A DNA stretch of 64,000 nucleotides from Leishmania infantum JPCM5 (lineage: Eukaryota > Euglenozoa > Kinetoplastea > Trypanosomatida > Trypanosomatidae). Within the stretch, counting starts at the first letter, position 1; each line of letters begins with the position of its first letter. The stretch covers positions 680,001-744,000 of the forward strand of contig NC_009420.2 in NCBI RefSeq assembly GCF_000002875.2. The letters run 5' to 3'. A program made the translations under genes and the position numbers. The notes under the pieces are model-generated. The model did not search any database, was not told the origin of the DNA, and worked only from the letters and a program-made list of their open reading frames with translations. Of this stretch, positions 1 to 9,829 are shown one piece after another.

Positions 1-634
1 TGACCCCTGCAAGGGCCAGAGGCTGTGAGGCACACCCGAGGAATAAAGAGAGAGAACCAGAGAGAGATGGAAAGACGAGTGCAAAGAGAAAGAGGAAGTG
101 TGAGACGAAGAAAACGACGCCAAGCGGGGGGATGCGGGCGAAGAGGCAGCGAAAGCATGCGATGTGATGCGGAAGACAGGGGTAGCAAAGAGACGTGACG
201 GCAAGGGAGGCTTCCCGCGCTTCCCCACCCCTTTGAAAAAAGAGGCCATGCGCCGTTCTCGCGCGTGAACTCCGGGACATGCTGCCCCACTGCCTCTTTG
301 GCACAAGCGCGACGGGGAAGAGAGAGCGAGATACCCGCGCCTCTGCGTGAAAGTCTCCTTGGCTGGGCTGCAGAAGCGACCTCCGCGCACGCATGGGTAG
401 AGGGAGGGTAACATGAATACGCGAAACCGCCAACAGCGGCAGACAGACATGACCATAAAGCACCTGAGAAGATGGCCGCGGCTCACACAAAGCTCACCGG
501 CGCACCGCACACGCACGCGCGCACGCAGGCACATGGAGAACGTAATGGTCGCAAAGACCGTTTGAATGCCACCGTAACCCCCTCCCCCTTCTCCTTCCCC
601 TAGCTTTCACAGCTGCGGGCGCGGACGCGCTCGT
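1..634. other. Intergenic / 3' UTR downstream of COG3
   Basis: No credible gene. On the coding (minus) strand this is the COG3 3' UTR and the spacer towards the next gene beyond the window edge. It is purine-rich on the plus strand (GA and GAAA stretches at 40-200), meaning pyrimidine-rich on the coding strand. Short frames here have no recognisable content. Confidence 0.7.
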
Positions 635-3490
635 TCAGATAATGTCCGTGCCGTCTTGAGTGCTGGGACGTGCTCGAGCTGTCGGTGCTGCGTAGTCCTG
701 CAACGGCGACTGATGACAGACGGTCGTGGCAGGCGGGGCCGACGCGTACGTCACGCGCTCCGTGGGAGGGCTCGGAAACCCTGGAGGGGCCCTCGGCGCG
801 TGGGTTGGCAACGCAGCGAATTGATCGGTAGCGCCGGCAGATGCTACCGGTGCGCTCGCCGCGGGCTGCGCTGCCCCTGCTGGTGCTGCGAAAGACTGCG
901 GAGGGGCGTGGTACGAATCGGCACTGTCACCTGCGGCCGTATTTGCGGGCTGCGGCGCTGACGCTGGTGGCGGAGGTGCTACACCCACCTCCGTCGCAGA
1001 GCGTTGTAGAGCGTTTTGCGTGGAAGATTCCGCTTCCGACATTGCCGTCTTTACTGGAGCCGCCGGAACCGCGTGCACATCCACACTCATCTCGGCCGCG
1101 AGCTCTGCAACGCGTTCACGCAACAAATGCATCAAGTCTTGCTGCGTCTCCTCATGCTCCACGTAGAAGGCAATCATGCGCTCCATCCCCGCAGCACGCC
1201 CTTTCATCTCCGAAACGAGCTGAATGCGCTCTGCCTCGCTCTTCTTCGCCGCACCGGAGACGGGCTGCGTCACCAACGCAAACATGGCCGTCGTGAGGTG
1301 CTCGCTGCACTTGAGCAGGTCCATCTCAACCTCCTTCTTCGACTCCCGCGAGGACTGCTCCAGCTCCAGCCTCCGGTTGCGCAGCGCCGCTAAGCTGATG
1401 TGTTTCTCCACCACGGTGATGTTCGCATCGACGTGGGACAGCGTCACCTGCAGGTGCTGGAGGTGGGCCAGCTGACACAGGAACGCCTTTGAGTCTCGCA
1501 GCGTGTCGCTCGAGTCCATCTGCCGCATCAGCCTCATCAGTTGCCGGATGAGGTCGAGGCTGTGGTGCACCGCCTCCTCCGCAAACACCGAGAAGACAGA
1601 GAACTCTAGGGTCGGGTACAGCCAGTCGAGCAGCTTGAGCGCATGCACGACACCAGGAATGTAAAACATTCGCGTCTGGGCGGCGTCTCCGGTGGACGCT
1701 GCTGGCTCGGCGGTGTACGCATCGGTGCCACAGCGGAGGTAGACGCTGGCGATCTCGCGCGTCGGGGTGCAGCGCGACACCGTTTGTCGCAGGTACACGC
1801 TCGTGCGGAAGACGAGACGCTCCTGAGTGTCCTGGATCATACGCACCCACAGGTCCGACACGACTTGCGAGTCCTGGACGCCAGTGTTGTGGAGCAGGCT
1901 CACACGCTGAATGCTCTCGACTGTGCGGGACAGCTCGCCGACGTCGTCGACGCACAGCAGCCGAGAGCGAAACATGTAGTACACCTCCTCGGCAATGCTG
2001 GGCACAAGCCTCGGGAGAAGGTGGGAGACGATGTCGTCCCTCAGCCACAGCCGCGCGAGCACATCCGACTCCGCAGCCAGGGAGCGCTGAAGCAGTCCAC
2101 AGATGTGCTCGGCCAACTGCGGAAGTGTGTGCGCCTCCGCGACGCCGGAGAGCTGATGCCGAGCAGCGCCGGTGTCAGCCGGCGATTTCGCCCCCACAGC
2201 GGCAGCCGCAGCCGCGACGCTGCCGACAATTTTCGCGTCGGCCTGCGAGTTCCGCTGCGCGTCAAGGTAATACCATAGTGTGAGCCAGTAGCGCAGCAGC
2301 GGCACCACCACGCCAACGCGCGCTTCGCAGTAGGAGTTCATCACCTCCCGCATCCCAGGATCCGCCTCCAGTCGGCCGCCAGCGGTCAGCATCTCCTCCC
2401 CAAAAGCCTCCGCCCCGGAGTAGCCGAAGCCGCCCTGCCGCAGCTCGGCCATGCGCCGCAGTGACGTGAAGCTGTCTCCAGACTTCACAAATACGTCGTT
2501 CACGGCAGCGAGGAACTCTTCGAAAGAACCAGCCACGTCATGCGGGCGCAGCTGCAGCGGCGGCGCTGCTGTCGCGGGCATCGAAACCGTCGACGGCGAC
2601 GTGGAGGCTCTGGTGAGAGGGCTGTCGCTGGGGATCGCGCTGTCCTCCTGCAGCACCTGCGTGGCAGCTCGAAAGGCGGGAGAGGCCAGCGTTTCGGCCT
2701 CCATGGTGCGAAACGACGTCCGCACCGCGTCCTTCAACGTCGCGCTGACCGTCTGCTGTGCCACGGCGAGCTTCATAGCGTACGGCTTGGCAGATTTGTA
2801 CTGCGTGTTGGTGCAGAGGAACTCCATCTCCTTGGCGATGTCCTGCAGCAGTGTAGAGAAGCGCGCCGAGCCGGCTTTCAGAAAGGGGTTTCCTGCCTCC
2901 CTGCATAGGTCGTCGATGTGCGTGAAGTGCGCCAAGTTCTGCTCCAAGGCATCGCGGACAAGCTCCAGCTTCGCCTTGCGCACCATCATGGCAGAGGCGT
3001 TGTGGCTGAGATGATCGCTCTGCTTCTGCACCGACTCCGTCACGCGCTGCATCGCAGACACGCTGCTCCGCACCCGCTCCAGCACCTGATAGCAATTTCC
3101 CGCCTGCGTGGCGCCGCGCTGCACCCGCGCCTGCCACGTTAGCAAGTCGGGCACATGCTCCTCCACCACTCGCAGAGCAGAACGATGAAGTCGCTCATCC
3201 TGCTGTTGCTCGCTGAGCTGTGCCGAGTCGCCAGCGAAGTGCGACGCCGCGGTGCCTGCCGGATCGGCATAGGACGAACCTGTCGCCCCGGCGCCAGCAA
3301 GCGCAGGCGACCCTGGTGCACGCGTGAGAGCAGCAGCAATCGAGGCGCCGTCCCCCTCACCCGCCGTGAAGTGAGCCGGCACCGGAAGCGGATAGCGGAA
3401 GCGGTGGTGCAGTGGCACCAGCAGCAGCTCCAGCTGGCGCATAAGCGATGTCTCCTCGCCTGCGTCGCATGTGGTCGGCTTGGCCGCCAT
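635..3490 (-). CDS. COG3: Conserved oligomeric Golgi complex subunit 3 (COG3/Sec34-like)
   Basis: Predicted 951-residue subunit of the COG tethering complex, which captures retrograde vesicles at the Golgi on the cytosolic face. Residues about 115-265 carry the Sec34-like pattern: a heptad-rich helix followed by a stretch reading HFTHIDDLCREAG...FSTLLQDIAKEMEFL, equivalent to the conserved Sec34/COG3 segment. The middle is helical, as in CATCHR proteins. The last 130 or so residues are Pro/Ala-rich and probably disordered, an addition compared with animal COG3. The start is the ATG at 3490; the frame is open further upstream to 3679 but only from a non-ATG codon, and a good splice acceptor lies at 3595-3596 inside that extension. 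No metabolic link to the upstream gene. The COG3 assignment rests on motif resemblance; another CATCHR tether is the alternative. Confidence 0.8.
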   Translation of the reverse strand: MAAKPTTCDAGEETSLMRQLELLLVPLHHRFRYPLPVPAHFTAGEGDGASIAAALTRAPGSPALAGAGATGSSYADPAGTAASHFAGDSAQLSEQQQDERLHRSALRVVEEHVPDLLTWQARVQRGATQAGNCYQVLERVRSSVSAMQRVTESVQKQSDHLSHNASAMMVRKAKLELVRDALEQNLAHFTHIDDLCREAGNPFLKAGSARFSTLLQDIAKEMEFLCTNTQYKSAKPYAMKLAVAQQTVSATLKDAVRTSFRTMEAETLASPAFRAATQVLQEDSAIPSDSPLTRASTSPSTVSMPATAAPPLQLRPHDVAGSFEEFLAAVNDVFVKSGDSFTSLRRMAELRQGGFGYSGAEAFGEEMLTAGGRLEADPGMREVMNSYCEARVGVVVPLLRYWLTLWYYLDAQRNSQADAKIVGSVAAAAAAVGAKSPADTGAARHQLSGVAEAHTLPQLAEHICGLLQRSLAAESDVLARLWLRDDIVSHLLPRLVPSIAEEVYYMFRSRLLCVDDVGELSRTVESIQRVSLLHNTGVQDSQVVSDLWVRMIQDTQERLVFRTSVYLRQTVSRCTPTREIASVYLRCGTDAYTAEPAASTGDAAQTRMFYIPGVVHALKLLDWLYPTLEFSVFSVFAEEAVHHSLDLIRQLMRLMRQMDSSDTLRDSKAFLCQLAHLQHLQVTLSHVDANITVVEKHISLAALRNRRLELEQSSRESKKEVEMDLLKCSEHLTTAMFALVTQPVSGAAKKSEAERIQLVSEMKGRAAGMERMIAFYVEHEETQQDLMHLLRERVAELAAEMSVDVHAVPAAPVKTAMSEAESSTQNALQRSATEVGVAPPPPASAPQPANTAAGDSADSYHAPPQSFAAPAGAAQPAASAPVASAGATDQFAALPTHAPRAPPGFPSPPTERVTYASAPPATTVCHQSPLQDYAAPTARARPSTQDGTDII

Positions 3491-4324
3491 GAGAGTAAGA
3501 GCGCGTGTGACGACGGCTCTGTTTTCCTTTCTAGTGCCGTTTTCGGTCCTCGATCCGGAGAAGGGGCGAGAGACAAAACGAATCGCACATGAGACTGCGA
3601 GGAGGAGGGAGGGTAAGGAGAGATGGAGAGAGAGACACCGTGACGGAGCACGGCGGCGGGAGGGGAGGCGTGAGAACACTCAAGACAGAGAAGTGCACCG
3701 CTTCTTTTTTCCCTTCGCACCACCGCGCGCAGCAGAGATGGCAGGCGCAAGGTTTTTTTTGGGGGGGGGGCCGAAGGGGAAGGAGTCAAGAAGCGAAGGC
3801 GGAAACGCACGAGAAGCATGAGGAAGAGCGGGGGAGAAGAAGGGCACTTGCCGTGCGCGGCGGAGCATGAGTTGATGCACACGGCTGATGAAGAAAGCAC
3901 GAAGGTGCGCTAAAGAGGTGTAGGCGTCAGACGGTCGTCTGCGCATCATCGAACACCGTGCGGTGTGGGTGCGCACCGCAGACACAGCCGCACTATCCAG
4001 AGAGAAATGCGGTGCATCGATGGCGAATGAGAAGCTGCGAGGAAGGAAGGACGACGAAGACGGCAGCCATTGCCTCGTCTTCCTGCCTTCTTCACCGCCC
4101 GCATCCCGTATGTGCGTGCCGCTTTATGATGTGAAGGGCGCCTCCGGAGGCTCGCATACCGTGCAAGAAGGTGAACGAAGAGGGGGACAATGCGAAACGC
4201 ACTAGACGAGGAAAAACCCCCCGCCCCACCCCCACATACACACCCACACCCACACGCAAGCACGGCAATCAGCCAACAGCCCATGAACGCGCAAGAGCGC
4301 TTACCCAGGCACGGCTCCGTGAGT
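3491..4324. other. Intergenic spacer with T8G10 tract
   Basis: Holds the 5' UTR of COG3 and the 3' UTR of the 1834-residue protein gene. A homopolymer pair, eight T (3753-3760) followed by ten G (3761-3770) on the plus strand, is conspicuous. Short frames on both strands look like random translation of low-complexity DNA. No gene seen. Confidence 0.7.
3595..3634 (-). promoter_or_regulatory. Candidate trans-splice acceptor of COG3
   Basis: On the coding strand a pyrimidine-rich run (complement of about 3598-3634, ending CCTCCCTCCTCCTCGC) is followed at once by AG at 3596-3595. This is the arrangement used for spliced-leader addition in trypanosomatids. The mRNA would begin near 3594, about 100 nt before the ATG at 3490. 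This supports trimming the longer open frame. Inferred from pattern only. Confidence 0.5.
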
Positions 4325-7300
4325 TCAAGCGAGGCACAAAGTAAAGCAGCGGAGCAGCTCCTTGTACATCTCTAAAAAGCGTGCCCTTGCGGCCGGGGCG
4401 TCGGCGGCAGTTTGTGGAAGCGCGAAAGATAGCGTGTCGCCACCGACAGCCCCCGATTGCAACATGGCCACATCCAGCTGGCCAGGACCGCGAAACAGAC
4501 GCAGCAGCTCCGGCAGCATTCGTGCCCCACGCGTAGCCCATGACCGTTGTGCGTGCGCGAACCTCGTTACAAGCACGTCGCCGCTCGCCACAAGCATCAA
4601 GAAGAGTTCGTCGCTGAAGTTCGTCAGCGCGGCTGACGGCATCGACGAGCTCGCCATAAAGGGCATGGCGAACAGCATCCAAGCATCCACGGCAGCAGGC
4701 AGGCGCCACTCCGTCGTGGCAGCACACAGCTGGCGCACAGTCACGGCAAAGTCGTCCTGCAAGTTGCCGGCATCGACGCTGTGCTGGTGCACACGATCGG
4801 CGGCAGCCGCCAGCACCAGCAACTCCTCTGTCGAGAAGGCGCCTGGCGAATGTCGCAGGAGGCCGTGAAGCTCCGCCGCCGTCCACAGCCGCAGCAGCGC
4901 AGCGACGAGCATTTGTGTGTCGGCCGTCGCAGCCGAGATTGAGGGAGGCCACAAGTCGGTGCGGAGGAGACACGCAAGCAGCCGTATACACCGCCTCGCT
5001 TGCGCTGCCGGAGCGGCCGTAGTGGCAGCGTGCACGAGTGTGGTTGGGTCACCGTCCGCGATCAAGCGAGCAAGCTTCAGGGGTGCGCACATGTAGACGT
5101 CAAGCTCGCGATCGCCGCGGACCAAGCACGGTGAGGCGTGAAGCGCATATCGACGGAGAGCAGCCCGCTCAGCGGCCGTCAAGGGAGGTGAAGGTGAGCG
5201 TGTGTGGGCCGTGAGGTCCGATGCGTACGTGTCGATGAACCTTGCAAGACGCGTCTGAGTCAGATGTGCGCAACTGACCGCTCGCTGCTCCGTGGTTGAG
5301 GCGGCGATAGGTGCAAAAAAATCCCGCGTCGCCTCTCGGCCGTATTGCAAGGAATGCAAGGCGGCAAATCGGGTGAGTTCCCAGCACGCGGGCAGGTGCA
5401 GCACGCCGGCGAACGCATCCCCCGCGGCTGCTGTCAACGCTCCTGGTTCACCGGCTTCAGTCGACGACGCGAACGCGCGGCGCAGCACCGTCCACAACGC
5501 CTGCGCCGACACACGTTGCTGCTCCGGCTGCCGAAGCTCCGATACGGCGTTGAGCAGCGCCATGGTGTGCTGCACAACCGTTCCGAGCGACAGAAGCTTC
5601 GCCTGAGAGGCGAGTCTGCGAACGGCGAGTACCACGAAAGCGTCGTATGTCGCTGGCGGCGGCGCGTGAAAGAAGCGCAGGGCCTTTACCACACCCACCA
5701 AGTCCGCCACCGCGGCCGTCCGCGAAAGAGACATAAAGGCGTCCTTGGTGCGCACGAATGCGTCCAGGCGGAGCAGCGTGTTCTCCGCCAAACGCTGCAA
5801 CGGCTCCTGCGCCGCCGCCTTGTTCGAGGCACCTCCGCGGCCAGAATCCCAGTCCCTGTGCGGTGTCGACCGCAGCTCCACATACGTGTCTGGACTGGTG
5901 CAGCCAGATCGGCACAGCCCGTGCAGCAGTGTGTAGCATTGCCGCAGCTCGCACTGATTCATCTTCGACGCCACGGCGGTGGCAAGCGCGCTCAGCAGGC
6001 GGCTGTTCCACGCGCCTAGCTGCGTCAAGGCGCGAATGAGCAGTGACAGTTCCAAGGGGTCGAGCCGGTCAGCGCAGCCGCGCAGCTCCGGCAACACGCT
6101 GTACAGCATCTCCGGGTGCGGGTGATCGACTGTCTCGAAGGCCCGCAAGAGCATCAGGAGGTGCTTTGGGTTCTGCACCAAGGCATGACCTGGCGCAGTT
6201 GTGAGCCGCCCGCCGTAGTCCTCTGTGGCTGTCTCGCCCGACACATTTGCAGAGACGCTCGAAGAGAGCTGCTGCTGTTGCTGTCTGGCGAGAGCCACAA
6301 TCGTGTCGCCCAGCAGTCCCAGAATGTCATGGACTGCTTGGTCAAGAGTGGCAGTGGAAAGGTTTGCCGGCAAGTCGTCGACGAGAAGCGATGGCTCCAC
6401 ATCATCCTCGAGCACTTTGCTCTCCAACTCGGACAGAACCGCTGCTCCGGCGTCATCCACCGCGGCCAAGCTGCCGTCCAGAACATCGCCCTCTGCGTCC
6501 GGCACTTCGTCGGGGACGGTCGGCGCCGTTGCGGGTATGCTGCTGACTCGCTTCGTCGAGCCGACGCGGCGGTGCAACAGTCGATAAATCTGTGCCATCA
6601 CGTTGGCGGTTGTGCTGAGCAGCTCCAGCGGCATCGGCGGCGGGCTACCGCCATCCAACTCGGCCCACCACGTTTCGGAGAGCGTGGCCTCCGTCGCGTA
6701 AGCTTCCGCCACAGAGTGGGCAACCTCGAGGTAGGACTCTAGCGCACTTACCTGGGCTTCTCGCCAGGTTGTGCTCTGCATCGCCGCGTCGCCTTCCGCC
6801 GCGCCGCGAGACGGCCGCAGCGACCCGAAGTAGGACACGAGTGACCGCCCCAAGTCCGCGGTGCGGCGCAGCTTCGTGACCGCCTCCGCGTACGCTCGTG
6901 CCGTCCCGCGCGCGGTCGAGGGCGACTCCTCCCCGCCGACCACGCCCAAACGCCCCTCCCGGAGCTCACTGCATTGGGCGGCAAAGGCCTCCAAAAAAAT
7001 GACCGGGGGCACGGTCCGCGCCAGGTGGGCCGAGCGAGACGCATCCATGATAGTTTTGCAGTTCTCCAAGCTGAGCGTAAGCGCTGCAGCAGCCTCTGGT
7101 CCCGCGGCCTCGCCCCTCGAGGCGACAGCAAGCCCGGCTGCGCAGCGGGCCCACACGGCGCGCATGAACTCCTGTGCCACTGACCGGGGCAGCACGCCTG
7201 CAGTGCACAGGGAAGACGTGACGCTGGCAAGCGCACCCAGCTCTACGCCCTTGCATTTGGGTGCCATTTTCGCCGCCTGTGCGGCGAAGACGGTAGCCAG

Positions 7301-9829
7301 CTCCAGCTCCTTTCGCGTCCACGCTCGCGTTCGCGCGCGCGCGACGGCGGTGCTTGTCTTGGTGCTCTTTAGCTTCTTCCGTGCTCCCTCGTCGCCGTCG
7401 ACTACGGCACCAGCCGCTGCACCCTTGTCCAGCAGCCGACGGCGCAACAGCGAGCACGCCAGCACCAGATCCTTCGGGGTAGCAGCCTCGCGGATGAGCT
7501 TGGTAAGATCACGTGACATACCGCTTAGCAAGGCAGTAGCGCGTCGCACCTCGACGACAGAGGCCTCCTTCCTGGTCTCCTGCGTGGTGGAATTTGTGCG
7601 CTGTGCCCACGTGTGCTCTCGCTGCTGAGCAGCGTACCGCACAAACCGTTGGACGGCGTCTCCCGTCACTACACGCAGGCGGATCGCTGCTGAAGCGGGG
7701 GACGGCGTGTCGGCACTGCCTTGCATGGCCGGCACGAGCAGTGGCTCGACCTTGTTGAAGAAGTCCGCGCACTGCGGAGCGGATAGCTGCACAAAGTGGG
7801 TCAGCAGCTGCGCTGCATCCGCGGCGGAAAGACGCGGGGGTACCGCTGGATCACCAGGGGTCTCAATGTCGCCGGCCAGGACAATGGCGCGCTGAACGCA
7901 CTGCGACACAACACGTGAAGTCGTGCAGAAGCGGTACCGCACCCCTTCAGCACCGCGGGTGCGTGCTCCGTGAACCGGTGAGGACGTGAGACCGTCTGCT
8001 CGGCCCTCTGACGTCTTCCATGCGACGCCTGAGTAGGCCAGTTGAGCACCGTCACCCGCCATATCCTCGTCAAGCACCGCTGCATTTTCAACTGCGTGAC
8101 CTGCAGCACCGCCACGCTGCGGCGAGCGATTCCGCTCCTCGAAACGAGCAAGGGACGCCACAAAGGGCACAAGTTGGCTTGCGCCAACGACGTGCATTTG
8201 CTCCCCGAAGCGCTGGGATAGAAGCTCGACTATGTCGGCGCTGACCGTCACCCCCGGAACCTCCTCCCAGCGAGAAAGGCTCGAAAGAAGAACGCCGCAG
8301 TCCGACGCGCGGAGCTGCAGGGCGTGCGTCTCTCGCAAGAGAAATAAAGCGGGACGAAAGGCAGCCTGAATAGAGAGCAGCAGCGGTGCTGGGAGAGCGG
8401 ACGGCCGCTTCTGTCGCACCTTGTTCACGACCTGCGCGGCATCGCTGAGATCTTTGACTGTGGCTGAGGCCAGTGCCCCGGGCAGTGCCTGTAGACCGTA
8501 GGAAAGCGCTAGGTCCACATGGGTGGGTTCAATGCTGGTCTGCAAGCCCACCTGAATGAGCTCCACCACATCCGTCACCCGCACGTTCGCGGCAGTCGCC
8601 CCCGTTGCCAAGGTGGTACTGCTCGCAGCGGCGACAGTCGCACCGCCACCTCCGCCGGTCAACTCCAGGGTGCGCTGTGTCAAGGGAAGCAAGGCACGGT
8701 AGCACAGGAGAAGGCGCCGCGATGCGGTCTCCGCTTGAGCACGAGAGACCCCCAGTGTGGGGGCTACCAACGCGTACATCTTTTCGAGCCCATGGAGGCA
8801 CTGAATCCACTGCAGCACGTCGGACGGGGACAGGTGCGCCATCGCCGCAAAAGCCTCATCGGGGCCGGTGCCACGGCAGCGGTCGCTCTGGCGCCTGAGC
8901 GCTGCCGCACACGCCTCGGCAACCCTCAGCATCTTATCCAGCTCTTCGGCCGTCGCATCTGACTTCGCTGCCGTGTGCACCTCCGAAGGCAATGATGTGA
9001 GCGAGTCCTTCGACTTGCTGCCGAGCCGCAGACTGGACCACTTCGCCACCATACCCATGGCGGACGTAATGGCCACCAGATGCTGCTGCACGGCAGCCGT
9101 AGCATCGCTGGGGGCGTTGTCTGCCGACTCCGCTGCTGACTCAAGTGAGGTGGAGGCCACGTCTTGCAGCGCAAGCAGGAGAGGCTCGTAAAGCTCCTCG
9201 AGTACAAACGCCACCCCAGCCGTCCGTCCATCGCCCAAGTTGAGCAAGGGCATGCATAGCGACATCACCTGCCGAGGAGTTTGCAGCGACTCCTTGTTGA
9301 GCTTGATCCAATGAAGGGCGTGCTGCACGCGAGGGAAGGTAGTAGAGGCGCCAAAGGCTGCGGCAATGTTGAGCAGCTTTCCGATCTCTGACCCGTACAT
9401 AGGGGAGCTTTTCGGCACATCCGAAAGATTATCACGGCAGCGCACCTCACCGTTAAGAAGCCGCAGCGCCTCGGTGCAGAGGATGATGGCGGTTTGAAGA
9501 ACAGACGAAGCGGTGGAGCCGCCAGTGTCACCGCTGCCCTCTTGACCGACCGAATCGTCCCCATCGATCTGACCTGCTGCCCGAGAAGTGGAGGGTGCAG
9601 GCGTCCTCAGTGCTGGCTGCAGTTGGTACCGCGCCAACACAGCTGCGATCGCCTGCTGCTGTTGGGCGTGTCGCAGTCGATGGAACTGATTACGCATACG
9701 CACCAACGAACCGAGAACAGAAGAAGAACGAGTGGTCGAGAAAGACGGCGTGTGTGCTGCCTGTGAGTGCTGTTGAGCGCCAGACGTTCGGGAGTAGTTC
9801 CCGAGCAGACGCACTGAGGCACGGTTCAT
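4325..9829 (-). CDS. Very large helical-repeat protein, probably mitochondrial, function unknown
   Basis: An unbroken 1834-residue frame. I do not recognise a named domain. The ATG at 9829 gives an N-terminus starting MNRASVRLLGNYSR, rich in Arg and Ser without acidic residues, typical of a mitochondrial presequence. A frame extending to 9871 lacks an ATG. Much of the protein looks like degenerate helical hairpins; for instance around residues 1250-1310 the pattern LSLLIRALTQLG...LLSALATAVASKMN resembles the repeats of FASTK/RAP-type and other organellar RNA-binding proteins. I do not see a clear C-terminal RAP domain. Basic, KLKSTK-like patches occur near residue 820. An organellar RNA-processing or mitoribosome-assembly role is an inference from the fold impression and likely targeting. 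Confidence 0.85.
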   Translation of the reverse strand: MNRASVRLLGNYSRTSGAQQHSQAAHTPSFSTTRSSSVLGSLVRMRNQFHRLRHAQQQQAIAAVLARYQLQPALRTPAPSTSRAAGQIDGDDSVGQEGSGDTGGSTASSVLQTAIILCTEALRLLNGEVRCRDNLSDVPKSSPMYGSEIGKLLNIAAAFGASTTFPRVQHALHWIKLNKESLQTPRQVMSLCMPLLNLGDGRTAGVAFVLEELYEPLLLALQDVASTSLESAAESADNAPSDATAAVQQHLVAITSAMGMVAKWSSLRLGSKSKDSLTSLPSEVHTAAKSDATAEELDKMLRVAEACAAALRRQSDRCRGTGPDEAFAAMAHLSPSDVLQWIQCLHGLEKMYALVAPTLGVSRAQAETASRRLLLCYRALLPLTQRTLELTGGGGGATVAAASSTTLATGATAANVRVTDVVELIQVGLQTSIEPTHVDLALSYGLQALPGALASATVKDLSDAAQVVNKVRQKRPSALPAPLLLSIQAAFRPALFLLRETHALQLRASDCGVLLSSLSRWEEVPGVTVSADIVELLSQRFGEQMHVVGASQLVPFVASLARFEERNRSPQRGGAAGHAVENAAVLDEDMAGDGAQLAYSGVAWKTSEGRADGLTSSPVHGARTRGAEGVRYRFCTTSRVVSQCVQRAIVLAGDIETPGDPAVPPRLSAADAAQLLTHFVQLSAPQCADFFNKVEPLLVPAMQGSADTPSPASAAIRLRVVTGDAVQRFVRYAAQQREHTWAQRTNSTTQETRKEASVVEVRRATALLSGMSRDLTKLIREAATPKDLVLACSLLRRRLLDKGAAAGAVVDGDEGARKKLKSTKTSTAVARARTRAWTRKELELATVFAAQAAKMAPKCKGVELGALASVTSSLCTAGVLPRSVAQEFMRAVWARCAAGLAVASRGEAAGPEAAAALTLSLENCKTIMDASRSAHLARTVPPVIFLEAFAAQCSELREGRLGVVGGEESPSTARGTARAYAEAVTKLRRTADLGRSLVSYFGSLRPSRGAAEGDAAMQSTTWREAQVSALESYLEVAHSVAEAYATEATLSETWWAELDGGSPPPMPLELLSTTANVMAQIYRLLHRRVGSTKRVSSIPATAPTVPDEVPDAEGDVLDGSLAAVDDAGAAVLSELESKVLEDDVEPSLLVDDLPANLSTATLDQAVHDILGLLGDTIVALARQQQQQLSSSVSANVSGETATEDYGGRLTTAPGHALVQNPKHLLMLLRAFETVDHPHPEMLYSVLPELRGCADRLDPLELSLLIRALTQLGAWNSRLLSALATAVASKMNQCELRQCYTLLHGLCRSGCTSPDTYVELRSTPHRDWDSGRGGASNKAAAQEPLQRLAENTLLRLDAFVRTKDAFMSLSRTAAVADLVGVVKALRFFHAPPPATYDAFVVLAVRRLASQAKLLSLGTVVQHTMALLNAVSELRQPEQQRVSAQALWTVLRRAFASSTEAGEPGALTAAAGDAFAGVLHLPACWELTRFAALHSLQYGREATRDFFAPIAASTTEQRAVSCAHLTQTRLARFIDTYASDLTAHTRSPSPPLTAAERAALRRYALHASPCLVRGDRELDVYMCAPLKLARLIADGDPTTLVHAATTAAPAAQARRCIRLLACLLRTDLWPPSISAATADTQMLVAALLRLWTAAELHGLLRHSPGAFSTEELLVLAAAADRVHQHSVDAGNLQDDFAVTVRQLCAATTEWRLPAAVDAWMLFAMPFMASSSMPSAALTNFSDELFLMLVASGDVLVTRFAHAQRSWATRGARMLPELLRLFRGPGQLDVAMLQSGAVGGDTLSFALPQTAADAPAARARFLEMYKELLRCFTLCLA

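Noticed and set aside
3491..3679. N-terminal extension of COG3 by 63 residues
   Set aside because: No ATG at 3679 (the codon is GTG) and a strong splice acceptor inside the extension.
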